Source: an uncultured Collinsella sp.
GTDB taxonomy: Bacteria > Actinomycetota > Coriobacteriia > Coriobacteriales > Coriobacteriaceae
Length of the DNA: 64,000 bases
Direction of reading: 5' to 3'
NCBI GenBank assembly: GCA_902479075.1
Contig: CABSNK010000012.1
Span: forward strand, 11,730 to 75,729
The notes below the pieces were generated by a model, which saw only the letters and a program-made list of their open reading frames with translations, searched no databases and was not told where the DNA came from. This document shows, in pieces, positions 9,529-18,226 of this stretch (position 1 is the first letter of the stretch; each line of letters starts with the position of its first letter). The position numbers were made by a program, and so were the translations under genes.

Positions 9529-12419
9529 TGCCGTCGGTCGTGCGCCTGTCGCCATAACTGCAGGTAGTGGCCGATCTGGGCTGACTCGATACGCTGGTAT
9601 GAACTGGTGGGCAGCGATGTCAAAAACTTCTTGCCATACCCCTTCGTCACCAGGCGAGGATCCGCCAAGATCAGCACACCGCTATCGGTCGACGAGCGAA
9701 TCAAACGCCCCGCGGCCTGCTTGACCTCGAGCACCGCCTCGGGTAGCGAATAGCGCGCCCAAGCACGGTCCTCACGCAGGTTACGCTCGCAGGAGAGCGG
9801 GTCGGTAGGGCTGGAGAACGGCAGCTTGGGAATGATGACGCAGCGCAGCGTCTCACCGCTGGCGTCAAAGCCCTCCCAAAAGGCCTTGAGAGCGAAGAGC
9901 GACGAAGCCGGCTCGTTGATAAACCGGTCGCGTAAGCGACGAGGAGATGAGTTGCGCTGTTGGCAGTTGAGCTCCAGACCCGCACGGGCAAGCTTGGGCT
10001 CAACGCGAGCGTACAGGTCCTCCATGTCGCGCCGGTTGGTGAACAGCGTGAGCACCGATCCGCCCATGGCGAGATGCGCATCGACCAGCACATGTTCAAG
10101 GGATGCCAGATATGCCTCGCGGTCGCGCGGATCGGGAATATCTCCGGCGACGACTACGGCCATGTTCGAATCGAAGTCGTAGCTCGAATCCAAGTGCAGC
10201 GATGAGGATGTTGAAGCACCGATGCGATCGAGCCCGACAGCATGGTTGAAGTGTTCAAAGCTTTTGGACACCGTCATGGTCGCTGAGGCAAAGATAGCCG
10301 TGTGAACCTCGGGCAGCCACTCGGTTGCCAAGGCCTCGCCAATGTCGATACGCTCTGCGGTCATCGACTCTCCGCCGGCACGCAGCCTGCGATTGACCTG
10401 CAGCGAATACACGTAGTGTTCATCGGTGCCATCAATGATGAGTTTGAGGTTCTCGGCCAGCTCGTGCAGGCGGCGCGAGATATCACCCAGGTCGACAACG
10501 ACCTCGGGCTTGTCGGCGGCGACGGCTTGCACCAGCGCGTCGACGCTCTTGTCAGCTTGTTCCAATGCGTCGATGGCAGTGTAGGCCGACTGTAAGAAAT
10601 CATGCCAGTCGTCAGATTCGCGCAGCTCGGGACCAATCCATAGATTGGCGTTGTCATAACCCCCACGGGCACGACGGCCAAGCTCGCGGACACCATCAAA
10701 CACGTCGGCGATTGCCATGCTCGCGCGCGCGACGGTAGACGTCGCTTTGGCAGTAAGTCCCAGATAGAGTGTAGAGCCTTCGGATGTCGCCAAATCGCGA
10801 GAAACCTGGCTCAACGCGCCAGTGCTCGAGCCGCCCAGACGCTCAAACAGAACGCGCGATTCGTCCGCCGAGACCACGCGCGCCCACTGACGACGCGCCT
10901 CGCGCTCGATAGAATGGGCCTCGTCGATTACCCAATGGCGAATCGGAGGCAAAATCCTCCCCTCGGCCGCAACATTGCGGAACAGCAGAGAATGGTTCGT
11001 AACAACCACATCGGCATGCGCCGCACGACGGCGTGCGCCGTGGACGAGGCATTTATCAGGGAAAAACGGGCAGAGGCGACGAGCACACTCACGCGAGGCC
11101 GTCGTAAAGTCGGGACGGTTGACGCTGCGCCAGCGGATGCCAAGCGAATCAAGGTCGCCGTCGGCTGACTGGCAGACGTACGCCATGATCACGGCAACCG
11201 CCGTAAGCGTGTCGGCGGGATCACGTTTGGTTGTAATTTCGACTTGGCCGCGGCTCATACGCTCAAGTTTGCGCAAACATGGATAGTGGTCGTACCCCTT
11301 CAATGCGCAAAACGACAAGCCACCCGGCAGTTGCTCGGCAAGTTTTGGCAGCTCATGGTACATGAGCTGGTCGGCGAGGTTATTCGATTTGGTCGCAATG
11401 CCAACAGTGATGTTATTACGTCGCGCCGCCTCGGCAAAAGGCACCAGATAGGCCATCGATTTACCGACGCCCGTGCCCGCCTCGATCACGCGATGGGTAC
11501 CAGTGACCAGCGCATCGCGCACCTCAACCGCCATCGCGATCTGCTCGTCGCGCGGCTCATAGGTGGGGTACATACGATTGACCAGGCCGCCAGGGGCATA
11601 GTCCGCCTCAACCTCCTCACGACTCGGCATCTTAAGGACCGGCAGTTCGTCGGCGTCCACTCGATCGTCGGCGCGGTCTGCCTTGAGAACGTCAGTACGA
11701 GCGGCGCTGAGAGAGAAGATGGACCCGGGGTTCTGCCCTGCCAAGAACGAGAAGATAGGACGATAGGACCAGGGCACATCGGGGTGCATGTCGGCCAGGC
11801 GCGCCATAAGGCCTTGGGGCAAGTCGGTGAGGGCAACGAGCAACACGCGCCACACGCCGCACAGGGCATCGACATCGGCGTTGGCGCGGTGCGACACCGA
11901 ATCGCAGCCGAACAGGTCAGCCATAAAAGACAGCTTGTGCGAAGCCAAGCGCGGAAGCGCGATGCGCGATAGCGCCAACGAATCAATCCAGATATCGCTC
12001 ACGTTGACACCGCCCTTAACCGACTCGATAAACGATCGGTCGAAGGTGGCGTTGTGCGCGATCACCGGACATCCGCCGACAAAATCGGCGAGAGCAGACA
12101 CGGCTTCAACGGCTGACGGAGCATCGGACACGTCAGCGTTCGTGATGCTTGTGAGCTCGGTAATCTCGGCGGGAATCAGCTGCTTGGGATGCACAAAAGT
12201 ATCAAAACGCTCTACGACCTCGCGGCCCGAAAGACGGGCCGCGGAGATCTCGATCAGTTCGTTGTCTTGCACCGACAAACCCGTGGTCTCGGTATCGAGG
12301 ACGATGACATCCTCCTCGATAAGACCGAACGACTGCGTCTTGGCGCGCTCGGCGAGCGTGGCATAGGCATCGATGACAAATTTCGGCGTTCCAGGAGATA
12401 CAGCGTCCTCGATTAGCAT
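9525..12419 (-). CDS. dinG: DinG-family DNA helicase fused to a DEDDh 3'-5' exonuclease domain
   Basis: 964 residues. The N-terminal exonuclease (about 35-195) has DTETTG at 42-47, AHNATFD ending at D127, and HRANADVD (177-184): a DnaQ-like DEDDh site. The XPD/DinG-type superfamily 2 helicase follows, with Walker A EAGTGVGKS (313-321) and the DEAH box at 499-502. Cys371, 381, 445, 450 and 457 lie where DinG and XPD hold a [4Fe-4S] cluster, so a cluster is plausible. The C-terminal half has the EGFD motif of helicase domain 2. Expected role: unwinding of damaged or R-loop DNA with resection. It overlaps the start of ddl by 7 bp, implying one operon. Confidence 0.88.
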   Translation of the reverse strand: MLIEDAVSPGTPKFVIDAYATLAERAKTQSFGLIEEDVIVLDTETTGLSVQDNELIEISAARLSGREVVERFDTFVHPKQLIPAEITELTSITNADVSDAPSAVEAVSALADFVGGCPVIAHNATFDRSFIESVKGGVNVSDIWIDSLALSRIALPRLASHKLSFMADLFGCDSVSHRANADVDALCGVWRVLLVALTDLPQGLMARLADMHPDVPWSYRPIFSFLAGQNPGSIFSLSAARTDVLKADRADDRVDADELPVLKMPSREEVEADYAPGGLVNRMYPTYEPRDEQIAMAVEVRDALVTGTHRVIEAGTGVGKSMAYLVPFAEAARRNNITVGIATKSNNLADQLMYHELPKLAEQLPGGLSFCALKGYDHYPCLRKLERMSRGQVEITTKRDPADTLTAVAVIMAYVCQSADGDLDSLGIRWRSVNRPDFTTASRECARRLCPFFPDKCLVHGARRRAAHADVVVTNHSLLFRNVAAEGRILPPIRHWVIDEAHSIEREARRQWARVVSADESRVLFERLGGSSTGALSQVSRDLATSEGSTLYLGLTAKATSTVARASMAIADVFDGVRELGRRARGGYDNANLWIGPELRESDDWHDFLQSAYTAIDALEQADKSVDALVQAVAADKPEVVVDLGDISRRLHELAENLKLIIDGTDEHYVYSLQVNRRLRAGGESMTAERIDIGEALATEWLPEVHTAIFASATMTVSKSFEHFNHAVGLDRIGASTSSSLHLDSSYDFDSNMAVVVAGDIPDPRDREAYLASLEHVLVDAHLAMGGSVLTLFTNRRDMEDLYARVEPKLARAGLELNCQQRNSSPRRLRDRFINEPASSLFALKAFWEGFDASGETLRCVIIPKLPFSSPTDPLSCERNLREDRAWARYSLPEAVLEVKQAAGRLIRSSTDSGVLILADPRLVTKGYGKKFLTSLPTSSYQRIESAQIGHYLQLWRQAHDRRH

Positions 12420-13378
12420 GCAACGCCCGCTCGACGAAGGCCCATGCGAATCAGACTGTCACAGACCTGGGGGAACGTCATATCGTCGGTATGGCGGATC
12501 TCGTCCGGATACAGCGACGTATCGGTCATGCCGGGAATGGTGTTGGTCTCGAGAATGACGGGGCCGTCTTCACTCACGATAAAGTCGCTGCGCGAAATGC
12601 CCAGACAGCCGAGGGCCTTGTGGGCAGCGCAAGCAAGCTCCTGGGCGCGGGCGTAGTTTTCAGGCGAAATCTGCGCCGGAATACGGTGGATATCCGTAGG
12701 GTCGACGTACTTAACGTCCAAGTCGTAGAACTCACAGTCCTCAGGCTTGCGAATCTCGACGATCGGCAGGGCACGCACATCGTCCTCGCCGTACACGCCT
12801 ACCGTAATCTCGGTTCCCTCGATGCACTTCTCGACGAGCACTTTGTCACCATACTCGAATGCCTTCTTGATGGCAGCCGGCAGCTCGGAAGGCTCATGCA
12901 CCAGCGAAATGCCGTAGCTCGAACCATTGACAGCAGGCTTCACGAAGCAGCGTTCGCCACAGACTTCGACGATATGGTCGATATCAACCTCGTCGCCCGT
13001 CTCGAGCGCCAGGCCGGGGGCGACGGGAATCCCCGCCTTGGCGTACAAGAGCTTGGATACTTCTTTGTCCGCACCGCAAGCGCTGGCCAGAACGCCCGAT
13101 GCCGTGTAGGGGATACCCAAGGTCTCCATGGCGCCCTGCATGGCGCCATCCTCGCCGCCAGCACCGTGCATGGCGATAAATGCCACATCGAAGCCACCGG
13201 TCGCCATAGTCACCATAAAGTCATCGGCGGCCGTATCGAGCAGCTCCACCGAAGTGTAGCCAGCCTCCTTCAAGGCCACCACGACGTTTTTTCCCGAATT
13301 GAGCGAGATCTCACGCTCAGCGGAATGACCGCCCGCCAAGACCGCTACGTGCATGTTCTCTAGGCTTTTACCCGGCAT
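12413..13378 (-). CDS. ddl: D-alanine--D-alanine ligase
   Basis: 321 residues, the usual length. It makes the D-Ala-D-Ala dipeptide for peptidoglycan in the cytoplasm. Seen motifs: HGAGGEDGAMQG, the ATP-grasp strand CFVKPAVNGSSYGISL, EKCIEGTEITVGV, and the Mg-binding VILETNTIPGMT near the end. AGGAGGAG lies 7 nt before the ATG at 13378, favouring it over the internal Met9. It is divergent from rlmN, with an 85-bp shared promoter region, and overlaps the downstream helicase gene. Confidence 0.93.
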   Translation of the reverse strand: MPGKSLENMHVAVLAGGHSAEREISLNSGKNVVVALKEAGYTSVELLDTAADDFMVTMATGGFDVAFIAMHGAGGEDGAMQGAMETLGIPYTASGVLASACGADKEVSKLLYAKAGIPVAPGLALETGDEVDIDHIVEVCGERCFVKPAVNGSSYGISLVHEPSELPAAIKKAFEYGDKVLVEKCIEGTEITVGVYGEDDVRALPIVEIRKPEDCEFYDLDVKYVDPTDIHRIPAQISPENYARAQELACAAHKALGCLGISRSDFIVSEDGPVILETNTIPGMTDTSLYPDEIRHTDDMTFPQVCDSLIRMGLRRAGVAC

Positions 13379-13463
13379 GGGCAGACTCCTCCTCTATAAT
13401 TTCTGCAGCTGATACCATATTGTAGCGATACCGTCTACGTTTCCCCAAAATCGAAAGGCTTCC

Positions 13464-14516
13464 ATGAATCCCAGGACTAAATCTCAGGACATTCGCGACT
13501 TGAGCCAAAACGATATTCGCGAGCTCGTTGCCGAACTCGGCCAGCCCACCTTCCGCGCCAAACAGCTCATTGAATGGGTTTTTGAAAAGAACGTTTGTTC
13601 GTTTGACGATATGACCAACCTTCCGAAGGCCTTCCGCGAGCAGCTCAAAGAGGCATTTGCTTTTGACACGCCGACCGAGCTCACCAAGCAGGTCTCCAAG
13701 GACGGCTCCCGTAAATACCTCCTCGAGTATCACGACGGCATCTCCGTCGAGACTGTCGGCATGCCCCGTCGCAACAAGCTCTCCGTTTGCGTATCCACCC
13801 AGGCCGGCTGCGGTATGGGATGTGCATTTTGCGCTACCGGCCTGAACGGCCTCAAGCGTTCGTTGACCGCACAAGAGATCGTTGACCAGGTGCTCCATGT
13901 CTCCAATGACTTTGGCGAGCGCGCAACGAGCGTCGTGTTCATGGGCCAGGGCGAGCCGTTTGCCAACTACGACGAGGTCCTCAAGGCGCTGCGTATCCTC
14001 AACGACCCCGATGGCATCGGCATTGGAGCACGTCACCTTACTGTTTCTACCAGCGGCGTTATCCCTGGAATTCGCAAGTTTGCAGATATTCCCGAGCAGT
14101 TCACGCTCGCCGTCTCGCTGCACTCCGCTATCCAGTCGACGCGCAACAAGCTCATGCCGGGCGTTAAGAAGTACACGCTCCTGCGCCTCCACGAGGCCCT
14201 TCAGCTCTACACTGAAAAGACCGGTCGCCGTCCAACCTATGAGTACGCCATGATTGAGGGTGTCAACGACACTAACCCCGAGATGCAGGCGCTCTGCGAC
14301 TTCTGCGAGGGCACGCTGTGCCACGTCAACCTGATTCAGCTTAACGATATTGAGGGCAGCCCGCTCAAGCCGTCGCCGATCCATAAGGTTGAAGATCTTC
14401 AGCGGCGTCTTGAGTCTCGCGGCATCGAGACCACGATCCGAAATTCCCGCGGCAACGATATCGACGCGGCCTGCGGTCAGTTGAAGCAGCGTTTCAAGAT
14501 CCAAAAGAACGCATAG
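13464..14516 (+). CDS. rlmN: 23S rRNA (adenine-2503-C2)-methyltransferase, radical SAM
   Basis: 350 residues. The radical-SAM cluster motif is C116-x3-C120-x2-C123 (CGMGCAFC). GQGEPFANYD is the SAM-binding GGEP-like strand. The C-terminal Cys in IDAACGQL matches the catalytic mono-methylated cysteine, with a partner Cys109. The enzyme methylates A2503 of 23S rRNA and in some bacteria A37 of tRNAs. It is followed by a near-parS site and a terminator. Confidence 0.95.
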   Translation: MNPRTKSQDIRDLSQNDIRELVAELGQPTFRAKQLIEWVFEKNVCSFDDMTNLPKAFREQLKEAFAFDTPTELTKQVSKDGSRKYLLEYHDGISVETVGMPRRNKLSVCVSTQAGCGMGCAFCATGLNGLKRSLTAQEIVDQVLHVSNDFGERATSVVFMGQGEPFANYDEVLKALRILNDPDGIGIGARHLTVSTSGVIPGIRKFADIPEQFTLAVSLHSAIQSTRNKLMPGVKKYTLLRLHEALQLYTEKTGRRPTYEYAMIEGVNDTNPEMQALCDFCEGTLCHVNLIQLNDIEGSPLKPSPIHKVEDLQRRLESRGIETTIRNSRGNDIDAACGQLKQRFKIQKNA

Positions 14517-14532
14517 GGGAGACCAACCTAAA

Positions 14533-14548
14533 CGTTTCATGTGAAACA
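14533..14548. promoter_or_regulatory. degenerate parS site
   Basis: CGTTTCATGTGAAACA differs from the parS consensus TGTTTCACGTGAAACA at two positions. It lies just after rlmN and about 2.1 kb from the three perfect sites. It may be a weak ParB site. Confidence 0.5.
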
Positions 14549-14550
14549 TC

Positions 14551-14590
14551 GAACGGCCTCGGTTGTTTAATTGCAACCGAGGCCGTTTCA
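14551..14590 (+). terminator. rlmN terminator
   Basis: Hairpin of about 15 bp: GAACGGCCTCGGTTG pairs with GCAACCGAGGCCGTTTC across a TTTAATT loop. It comes directly after rlmN and before the convergent par operon. Confidence 0.65.
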
Positions 14591-14644
14591 TATCAATCGG
14601 CTATCCGCATCTCCCGATCGTTCTGCTTCTATTTCGGAAGAAAT

Positions 14645-14682
14645 AAGGGGGCCTTGTTCTGGTGTTCAGACAAGGACCCCTT
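14645..14682 (-). terminator. terminator of the parAB operon
   Basis: Imperfect 13-bp hairpin (14645-14657 with 14670-14682) followed on the minus strand by a T-rich stretch, about 28 bp beyond the last gene of the operon. Confidence 0.6.
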
Positions 14683-14700
14683 CAAAATAGGCGAGTAATT

Positions 14701-14713
14701 GTTAGGTACCTAA
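14701..14713. repeat. 13-bp palindromic repeat, copy 1
   Basis: GTTAGGTACCTAA, which contains the 12-bp palindrome TTAGGTACCTAA. An identical copy lies at 18196-18208. This copy overlaps the stop codon of the small gene downstream of parB. Confidence 0.7.
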
Positions 14714-14964
14714 TAGCCTACATTATCCCACTGGCGATTAACCCAATCTTGATTAATCTTGGGATTCTTGGTTACCTGGGCAGTTCGCATGGCGACATCT
14801 TCCGTCATAACATCCATTTTCTTCTTAGATGTATCAACGATATCCTGTGCACTACGAAGCAAACGGCCACGGAGTTCTTTGTCCGTTGCGATCTTATATC
14901 CAGCAAATGCACCAGCAGCCACCGTTGCTGCCAAAGCAACAGCTGTCAAAAACTTATTCTTCAT
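14710..14964 (-). CDS. small membrane-anchored protein downstream of parB
   Basis: 84 residues if started at the ATG at 14964 (CAGGGTG upstream); it overlaps the parB stop by 11 bp, so translation is probably coupled. A hydrophobic N-terminal segment (about 4-24) is followed by a charged Lys/Asp/Arg-rich helix. The build resembles small YtxH-type proteins, but I cannot confirm membership. As the last gene of the AT-rich par block, it may have no role in segregation. Confidence 0.65.
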   Translation of the reverse strand: MKNKFLTAVALAATVAAGAFAGYKIATDKELRGRLLRSAQDIVDTSKKKMDVMTEDVAMRTAQVTKNPKINQDWVNRQWDNVGY

Positions 14965-15850
14965 CCTGGTCACCCTGTTCAAATTGAATCATTTCACCCA
15001 GAATACGTGAGAGCTCTTCCTCATCTTTGAACTCAATTTCAATCTTGTTCTTTCCACGCGAACTCTTCACGCGCACGTTAGTATTAAATACCTGACGAAG
15101 AACGCGCGCAGCTTTCTTGAACGACTGTGGTGTTGCAGGCCTAGGGGTCTTTGGTGTCTCTCCGGCAGAAAATAACGGAGCAAGATTTTCTGTCGCACGG
15201 ACCGAAAGACCTTCTGCAACAACCTTCTCCGCAAGCCTAATTCTGGCATCCTCATATGAAACGGCAAGGATTGCCCTAGCGTGACCTGCTGTGAGCTTTC
15301 CTTCAAATATCATCTGCTGGACGACTTCAGGAAGATCCAGAAGGCGAAGTGAATTTGTAATTGCAGAACGTGACTTGCTGACAGCCTTTGATAGAGCCTC
15401 CTGGGTCATCCCACTTGCATCAATGAGCTGACGATAGCCTTTTGCCTCTTCTACAGGATTTAGGTCAGAACGCTGAAGGTTTTCAATAAGTGCAAGAGCA
15501 AGCATTTCTTCATCATTAACTTCTTTAATGATGACCGGCAGCTCTTCAAGGCCTGCCAGTTTGGATGCCTGATAGCGACGCTCGCCAGCAATGATTTCAT
15601 ATCCGTTGCCATGTTTACGAACCAAGAGCGGCTGTAAAACACCGTGTTCCTGGATAGACTCGCTTAGCTCACGAAGTTCAGTTTCATTGAAGTGAATTCG
15701 AGGCTGATTCGGATTGGGAACAATATCCTCGATGGGCAGCTTGGTTTCAGAAGTCGCTGCAGAAGACGAACCACCGGTTTCATATTCAGCTTCAGAAACC
15801 AGTGCGCTCAATCCACGACCTAATCCACTGCGCTTTTTAGGGCTAGGCAC
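14954..15850 (-). CDS. parB: chromosome partitioning protein ParB (CTPase, parS-binding)
   Basis: 298 residues. The N-terminus RSGLGRGLSAL is the usual ParA-stimulating peptide. The CTP-binding/clamp motifs GERR (89-92) and ENLQR (123-127) are intact, and a helix-turn-helix for parS follows (about 149-170). The C-terminal dimerisation part is short and acidic. It loads on parS sites next to parA. GTG start with GAGGTGATC upstream; it overlaps parA by 8 bp. Base composition is much AT-richer than in the gyr or pur genes. Confidence 0.95.
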   Translation of the reverse strand: MPSPKKRSGLGRGLSALVSEAEYETGGSSSAATSETKLPIEDIVPNPNQPRIHFNETELRELSESIQEHGVLQPLLVRKHGNGYEIIAGERRYQASKLAGLEELPVIIKEVNDEEMLALALIENLQRSDLNPVEEAKGYRQLIDASGMTQEALSKAVSKSRSAITNSLRLLDLPEVVQQMIFEGKLTAGHARAILAVSYEDARIRLAEKVVAEGLSVRATENLAPLFSAGETPKTPRPATPQSFKKAARVLRQVFNTNVRVKSSRGKNKIEIEFKDEEELSRILGEMIQFEQGDQDEE

Positions 15851-16643
15851 GCTTGATCACCTCTTTTGCAAGATTCATATATGCTTTTGCACCCTTATTT
15901 TGCGGTGCATAAGTAATAACCGGTTCTCCAAAAGAAGGAGCTTCAGAGATTTTAACCGTACGGGGAATCAACGTCTTAAAGGCCTTATCACCAAAGTACG
16001 ACTGAACCTCTTCAACAACCTGATTCGACAGTGATGTCCTCGAGTCATACATGGTCATAAGTACGCCATACGTATCCAAGCCCTTATTTAGACGCGATTT
16101 GACCATCTTCATTGATTCAAGTAGCTTCGTAACACCCTCAAGTGCATAATACTCGCACTGAATCGGAATAAGAACGCTGTCTGCGGCGGTCAATGCGTTA
16201 ATAGTCAGCAAACCAAGCGAGGGCGGACAGTCAATGAATATAAAATCGAACTCATCTTGAATAGGTTCAAGCAAATCTTTGAGGCGAGTTTCACGAGCAA
16301 TTGCGCTTACGAGCTCAATTTCTGCGCCCGCAAGCTGAATTGTTGCCGGAATTACGAATACCTTTTTGCAATTCGTATCAAGAACAAGCGATTCTGCCGG
16401 CACATCATTCAACAATGCATCATAGATGCAGTGGTCAAGGTCTTCTTTTTCAATTCCAAATCCGCTGGTGCTGTTTCCCTGCGGATCAAAATCGACAATG
16501 AGCGTCTTACGACCCTGCTCACCAAGTGCTGCTGCAAGGTTTACAGCCGTCGTTGACTTACCGACGCCGCCTTTTTGATTGATGATTGCAATAATACGCG
16601 TGTCTTTAGCGCTCTTCGAACGCTTAACGTCGCGAAATCCCAC
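15843..16643 (-). CDS. parA: chromosome partitioning ATPase ParA (Soj)
   Basis: 266 residues. The deviant Walker A KGGVGKS is at 24-30; FDPQGNST (A') and the FIFIDCPPSLG Walker B-like strand are present. It is a DNA-dependent ATPase that positions origins together with ParB and affects DnaA in some bacteria. GTG start with AGGAGGGACC just upstream. Three perfect parS sites lie directly upstream of its start. It is cotranscribed with parB (8-bp overlap). Confidence 0.95.
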   Translation of the reverse strand: MGFRDVKRSKSAKDTRIIAIINQKGGVGKSTTAVNLAAALGEQGRKTLIVDFDPQGNSTSGFGIEKEDLDHCIYDALLNDVPAESLVLDTNCKKVFVIPATIQLAGAEIELVSAIARETRLKDLLEPIQDEFDFIFIDCPPSLGLLTINALTAADSVLIPIQCEYYALEGVTKLLESMKMVKSRLNKGLDTYGVLMTMYDSRTSLSNQVVEEVQSYFGDKAFKTLIPRTVKISEAPSFGEPVITYAPQNKGAKAYMNLAKEVIKRA

Positions 16644-16682
16644 GGTCCCTCCTGGTGTGTATTAAAGCTGTCAAACGGAGGA

Positions 16683-16698
16683 TGTTTCACGTGAAACA
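16683..16698. promoter_or_regulatory. parS site 1
   Basis: Perfect TGTTTCACGTGAAACA, the ParB-binding centromere sequence, 40 bp upstream of parA. Confidence 0.95.
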
Positions 16699-16721
16699 TT
16701 CCGATTCGATATCAACCGCCA

Positions 16722-16737
16722 TGTTTCACGTGAAACA
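16722..16737. promoter_or_regulatory. parS site 2
   Basis: Perfect TGTTTCACGTGAAACA, 39 bp (start to start) from parS site 1, so nearly four helical turns apart. Confidence 0.95.
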
Positions 16738-16760
16738 TGGCAAGTTATTACTATCCATTA

Positions 16761-16776
16761 TGTTTCACGTGAAACA
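16761..16776. promoter_or_regulatory. parS site 3
   Basis: Perfect TGTTTCACGTGAAACA, again exactly 39 bp from site 2, ending 2 bp before the rsmG stop codon. The equal spacing suggests helical phasing or a 39-bp duplication of the site only. Confidence 0.95.
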
Positions 16777-16777
16777 T

Positions 16778-17515
16778 CTAAGCAAGCGGATTCTTCTTTG
16801 CCATGCCATTTGCACGAGGCAATGAAACGGATGCTGGATGACTCTTCTTAAGAACAATGAACTCCCTGTGGCCCAAGCTCTCAGGCAAATCGATTGCGTC
16901 ATTCAGAAGCAAAGTGAAGCCGCAAATCTTAGCTGCTGACATGCCGGAAGCAAGCTCCTCATCCAACGGATTGCCCTTCGTGATAACAAATAGCCCTCCA
17001 TCCTTAAGGTACGGAGCCGCATACTCAACAAGAATCGGTAGAGGGGCGAGTGCGCGAGCGGTTACGACAGAGAACTGCTTCTTATGGCTTCGAGCATATT
17101 CTTCAAGACGATTATGAACCGCATGAGCATGTTTCAATCCCAGAGCATGAACAAAAGAATTGCAAGCATCAACCTTCTTGCCAACAGAGTCAATATAAGT
17201 AGCTTTACGATGCGTGGTTATCGTTAATGGAATACCCGGGAAGCCCGCACCTGTTCCCATATCGAGCAAAGCCCCCTCAGGAGCCTTATTGATATAAGGG
17301 ATCAAAACAAGCGAGTCAAGAATATGAAGTACTGCAGCATCTTCTACGTTAAGAATACGGGTAAGATTGGTTGTCTTATTTGTTTCCAGAACCAAATCCA
17401 AATGCTGAATACATTTCCTTAGTTCAGAATCAGTTACGCTCAAGGAATATTCTTTGCAATAGGAAGTTAGACGACTCAGCATCTCTTCAGCCTGCTGATC
17501 AGTAAGCACAAACAA
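16778..17515 (-). CDS. rsmG: 16S rRNA (guanine-527-N7)-methyltransferase
   Basis: 245 residues from a TTG at 17515, chosen because AAAGGAG lies 6 nt upstream. A longer frame begins with another TTG at 17563 inside the jag terminator and is unlikely. The Rossmann SAM site LLDMGTGAGFPGIPL, YIDSVGKKVDAC and the NLTRI segment are typical of RsmG (GidB), which makes m7G527 in 16S rRNA. It is AT-rich like parAB. It sits between the jag terminator and the parS cluster, so it may have its own promoter. Confidence 0.9.
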   Translation of the reverse strand: MFVLTDQQAEEMLSRLTSYCKEYSLSVTDSELRKCIQHLDLVLETNKTTNLTRILNVEDAAVLHILDSLVLIPYINKAPEGALLDMGTGAGFPGIPLTITTHRKATYIDSVGKKVDACNSFVHALGLKHAHAVHNRLEEYARSHKKQFSVVTARALAPLPILVEYAAPYLKDGGLFVITKGNPLDEELASGMSAAKICGFTLLLNDAIDLPESLGHREFIVLKKSHPASVSLPRANGMAKKNPLA

Positions 17516-17561
17516 CAGAAGCTCCTTTCTGACAAAAATCAGTGTATCGAGAACTTTTGAC

Positions 17562-17594
17562 AAAAAAAGGGGACGTGGAATCCACGTCCCCTTA
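17562..17594 (-). terminator. jag terminator
   Basis: On the minus strand GGGGACGTGGA pairs with TCCACGTCCCC (17569-17591), followed by seven T residues: a textbook terminator between jag and rsmG. Confidence 0.85.
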
Positions 17595-17611
17595 GCATAA
17601 GTACGAGTAGA

Positions 17612-18181
17612 TTATCGAGCAACAATTACCACATGGCGATCAGGGTCAGAGCCCTCGGAGTGAGTATCGACTGCATCATTACCACGAAGCGCAATATGAA
17701 CCAGTCGACGCTCATAGGCATTCATAGGCGGAAGCGACACACTCTTATGAGTACGGATAGCGCGCTCGGCAGCAGACTGAGCCATAGCGGCGACCTTGTC
17801 CTGACGGCGACTCTTATAACCCTCGACATCGACGACAACCGGATACCTAAAGCCGAGCTTACGACTTACCAGCAGAGAGAACATAACCTGAAGGGCATCA
17901 AGCGTGCGTCCATGACGACCAATGAGAACAGCAAGATCAGGAGCAGTTACATCCAGAATCAACTCGCCCTCGTCGCCTTCATACTCATCGATAGGAGAGT
18001 TGGCGGCATCGAAGTGCGAAAGGATGGAACGCAGAATGGAAATCGCAACATCGGCAATGGTGTCGAGCTCCTCATCGGTCAGCTCTTCACCAGCCTTGTA
18101 GCGCTGTGCAATCTCGGGATAATCGCCCGCGACCTGCGGGGCAACCTCCTCAAGCATATCCTCGATGATCTCTTCAGACAT
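17612..18181 (-). CDS. jag: Jag/KhpB RNA-binding protein (KH + R3H)
   Basis: 189 residues from the ATG at 18181, which has GGAG 8 nt upstream; the TTG at 18193 would sit inside that ribosome binding site. An acidic N-terminal part is followed by a KH domain (about 85-150; LIGRHGRTLDALQ is the GxxG loop) and an R3H domain near the C-terminus (MNAYERRLVHIAL). KhpB partners with KhpA in RNA binding that affects cell-wall growth. Order rpmH-rnpA-yidD-yidC-jag is classic. Confidence 0.9.
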   Translation of the reverse strand: MSEEIIEDMLEEVAPQVAGDYPEIAQRYKAGEELTDEELDTIADVAISILRSILSHFDAANSPIDEYEGDEGELILDVTAPDLAVLIGRHGRTLDALQVMFSLLVSRKLGFRYPVVVDVEGYKSRRQDKVAAMAQSAAERAIRTHKSVSLPPMNAYERRLVHIALRGNDAVDTHSEGSDPDRHVVIVAR

Positions 18182-18195
18182 AACGAACTCCAAAA

Positions 18196-18208
18196 GTTAG
18201 GTACCTAA
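18196..18208. repeat. 13-bp palindromic repeat, copy 2
   Basis: GTTAGGTACCTAA, identical to 14701-14713, in the yidC-jag spacer and 15 bp before the jag start. Confidence 0.7.
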
Positions 18209-18226
18209 ATAAGATTGATATCCCGA

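Noticed and set aside
13368..14591. Minus-strand frame of 407 codons
   Set aside because: Fully opposite rlmN, which is certain; the translation shows no family.
17516..17563. Longer rsmG starting at TTG 17563
   Set aside because: That codon lies in the T-run of the jag terminator; AAAGGAG points to the TTG at 17515.
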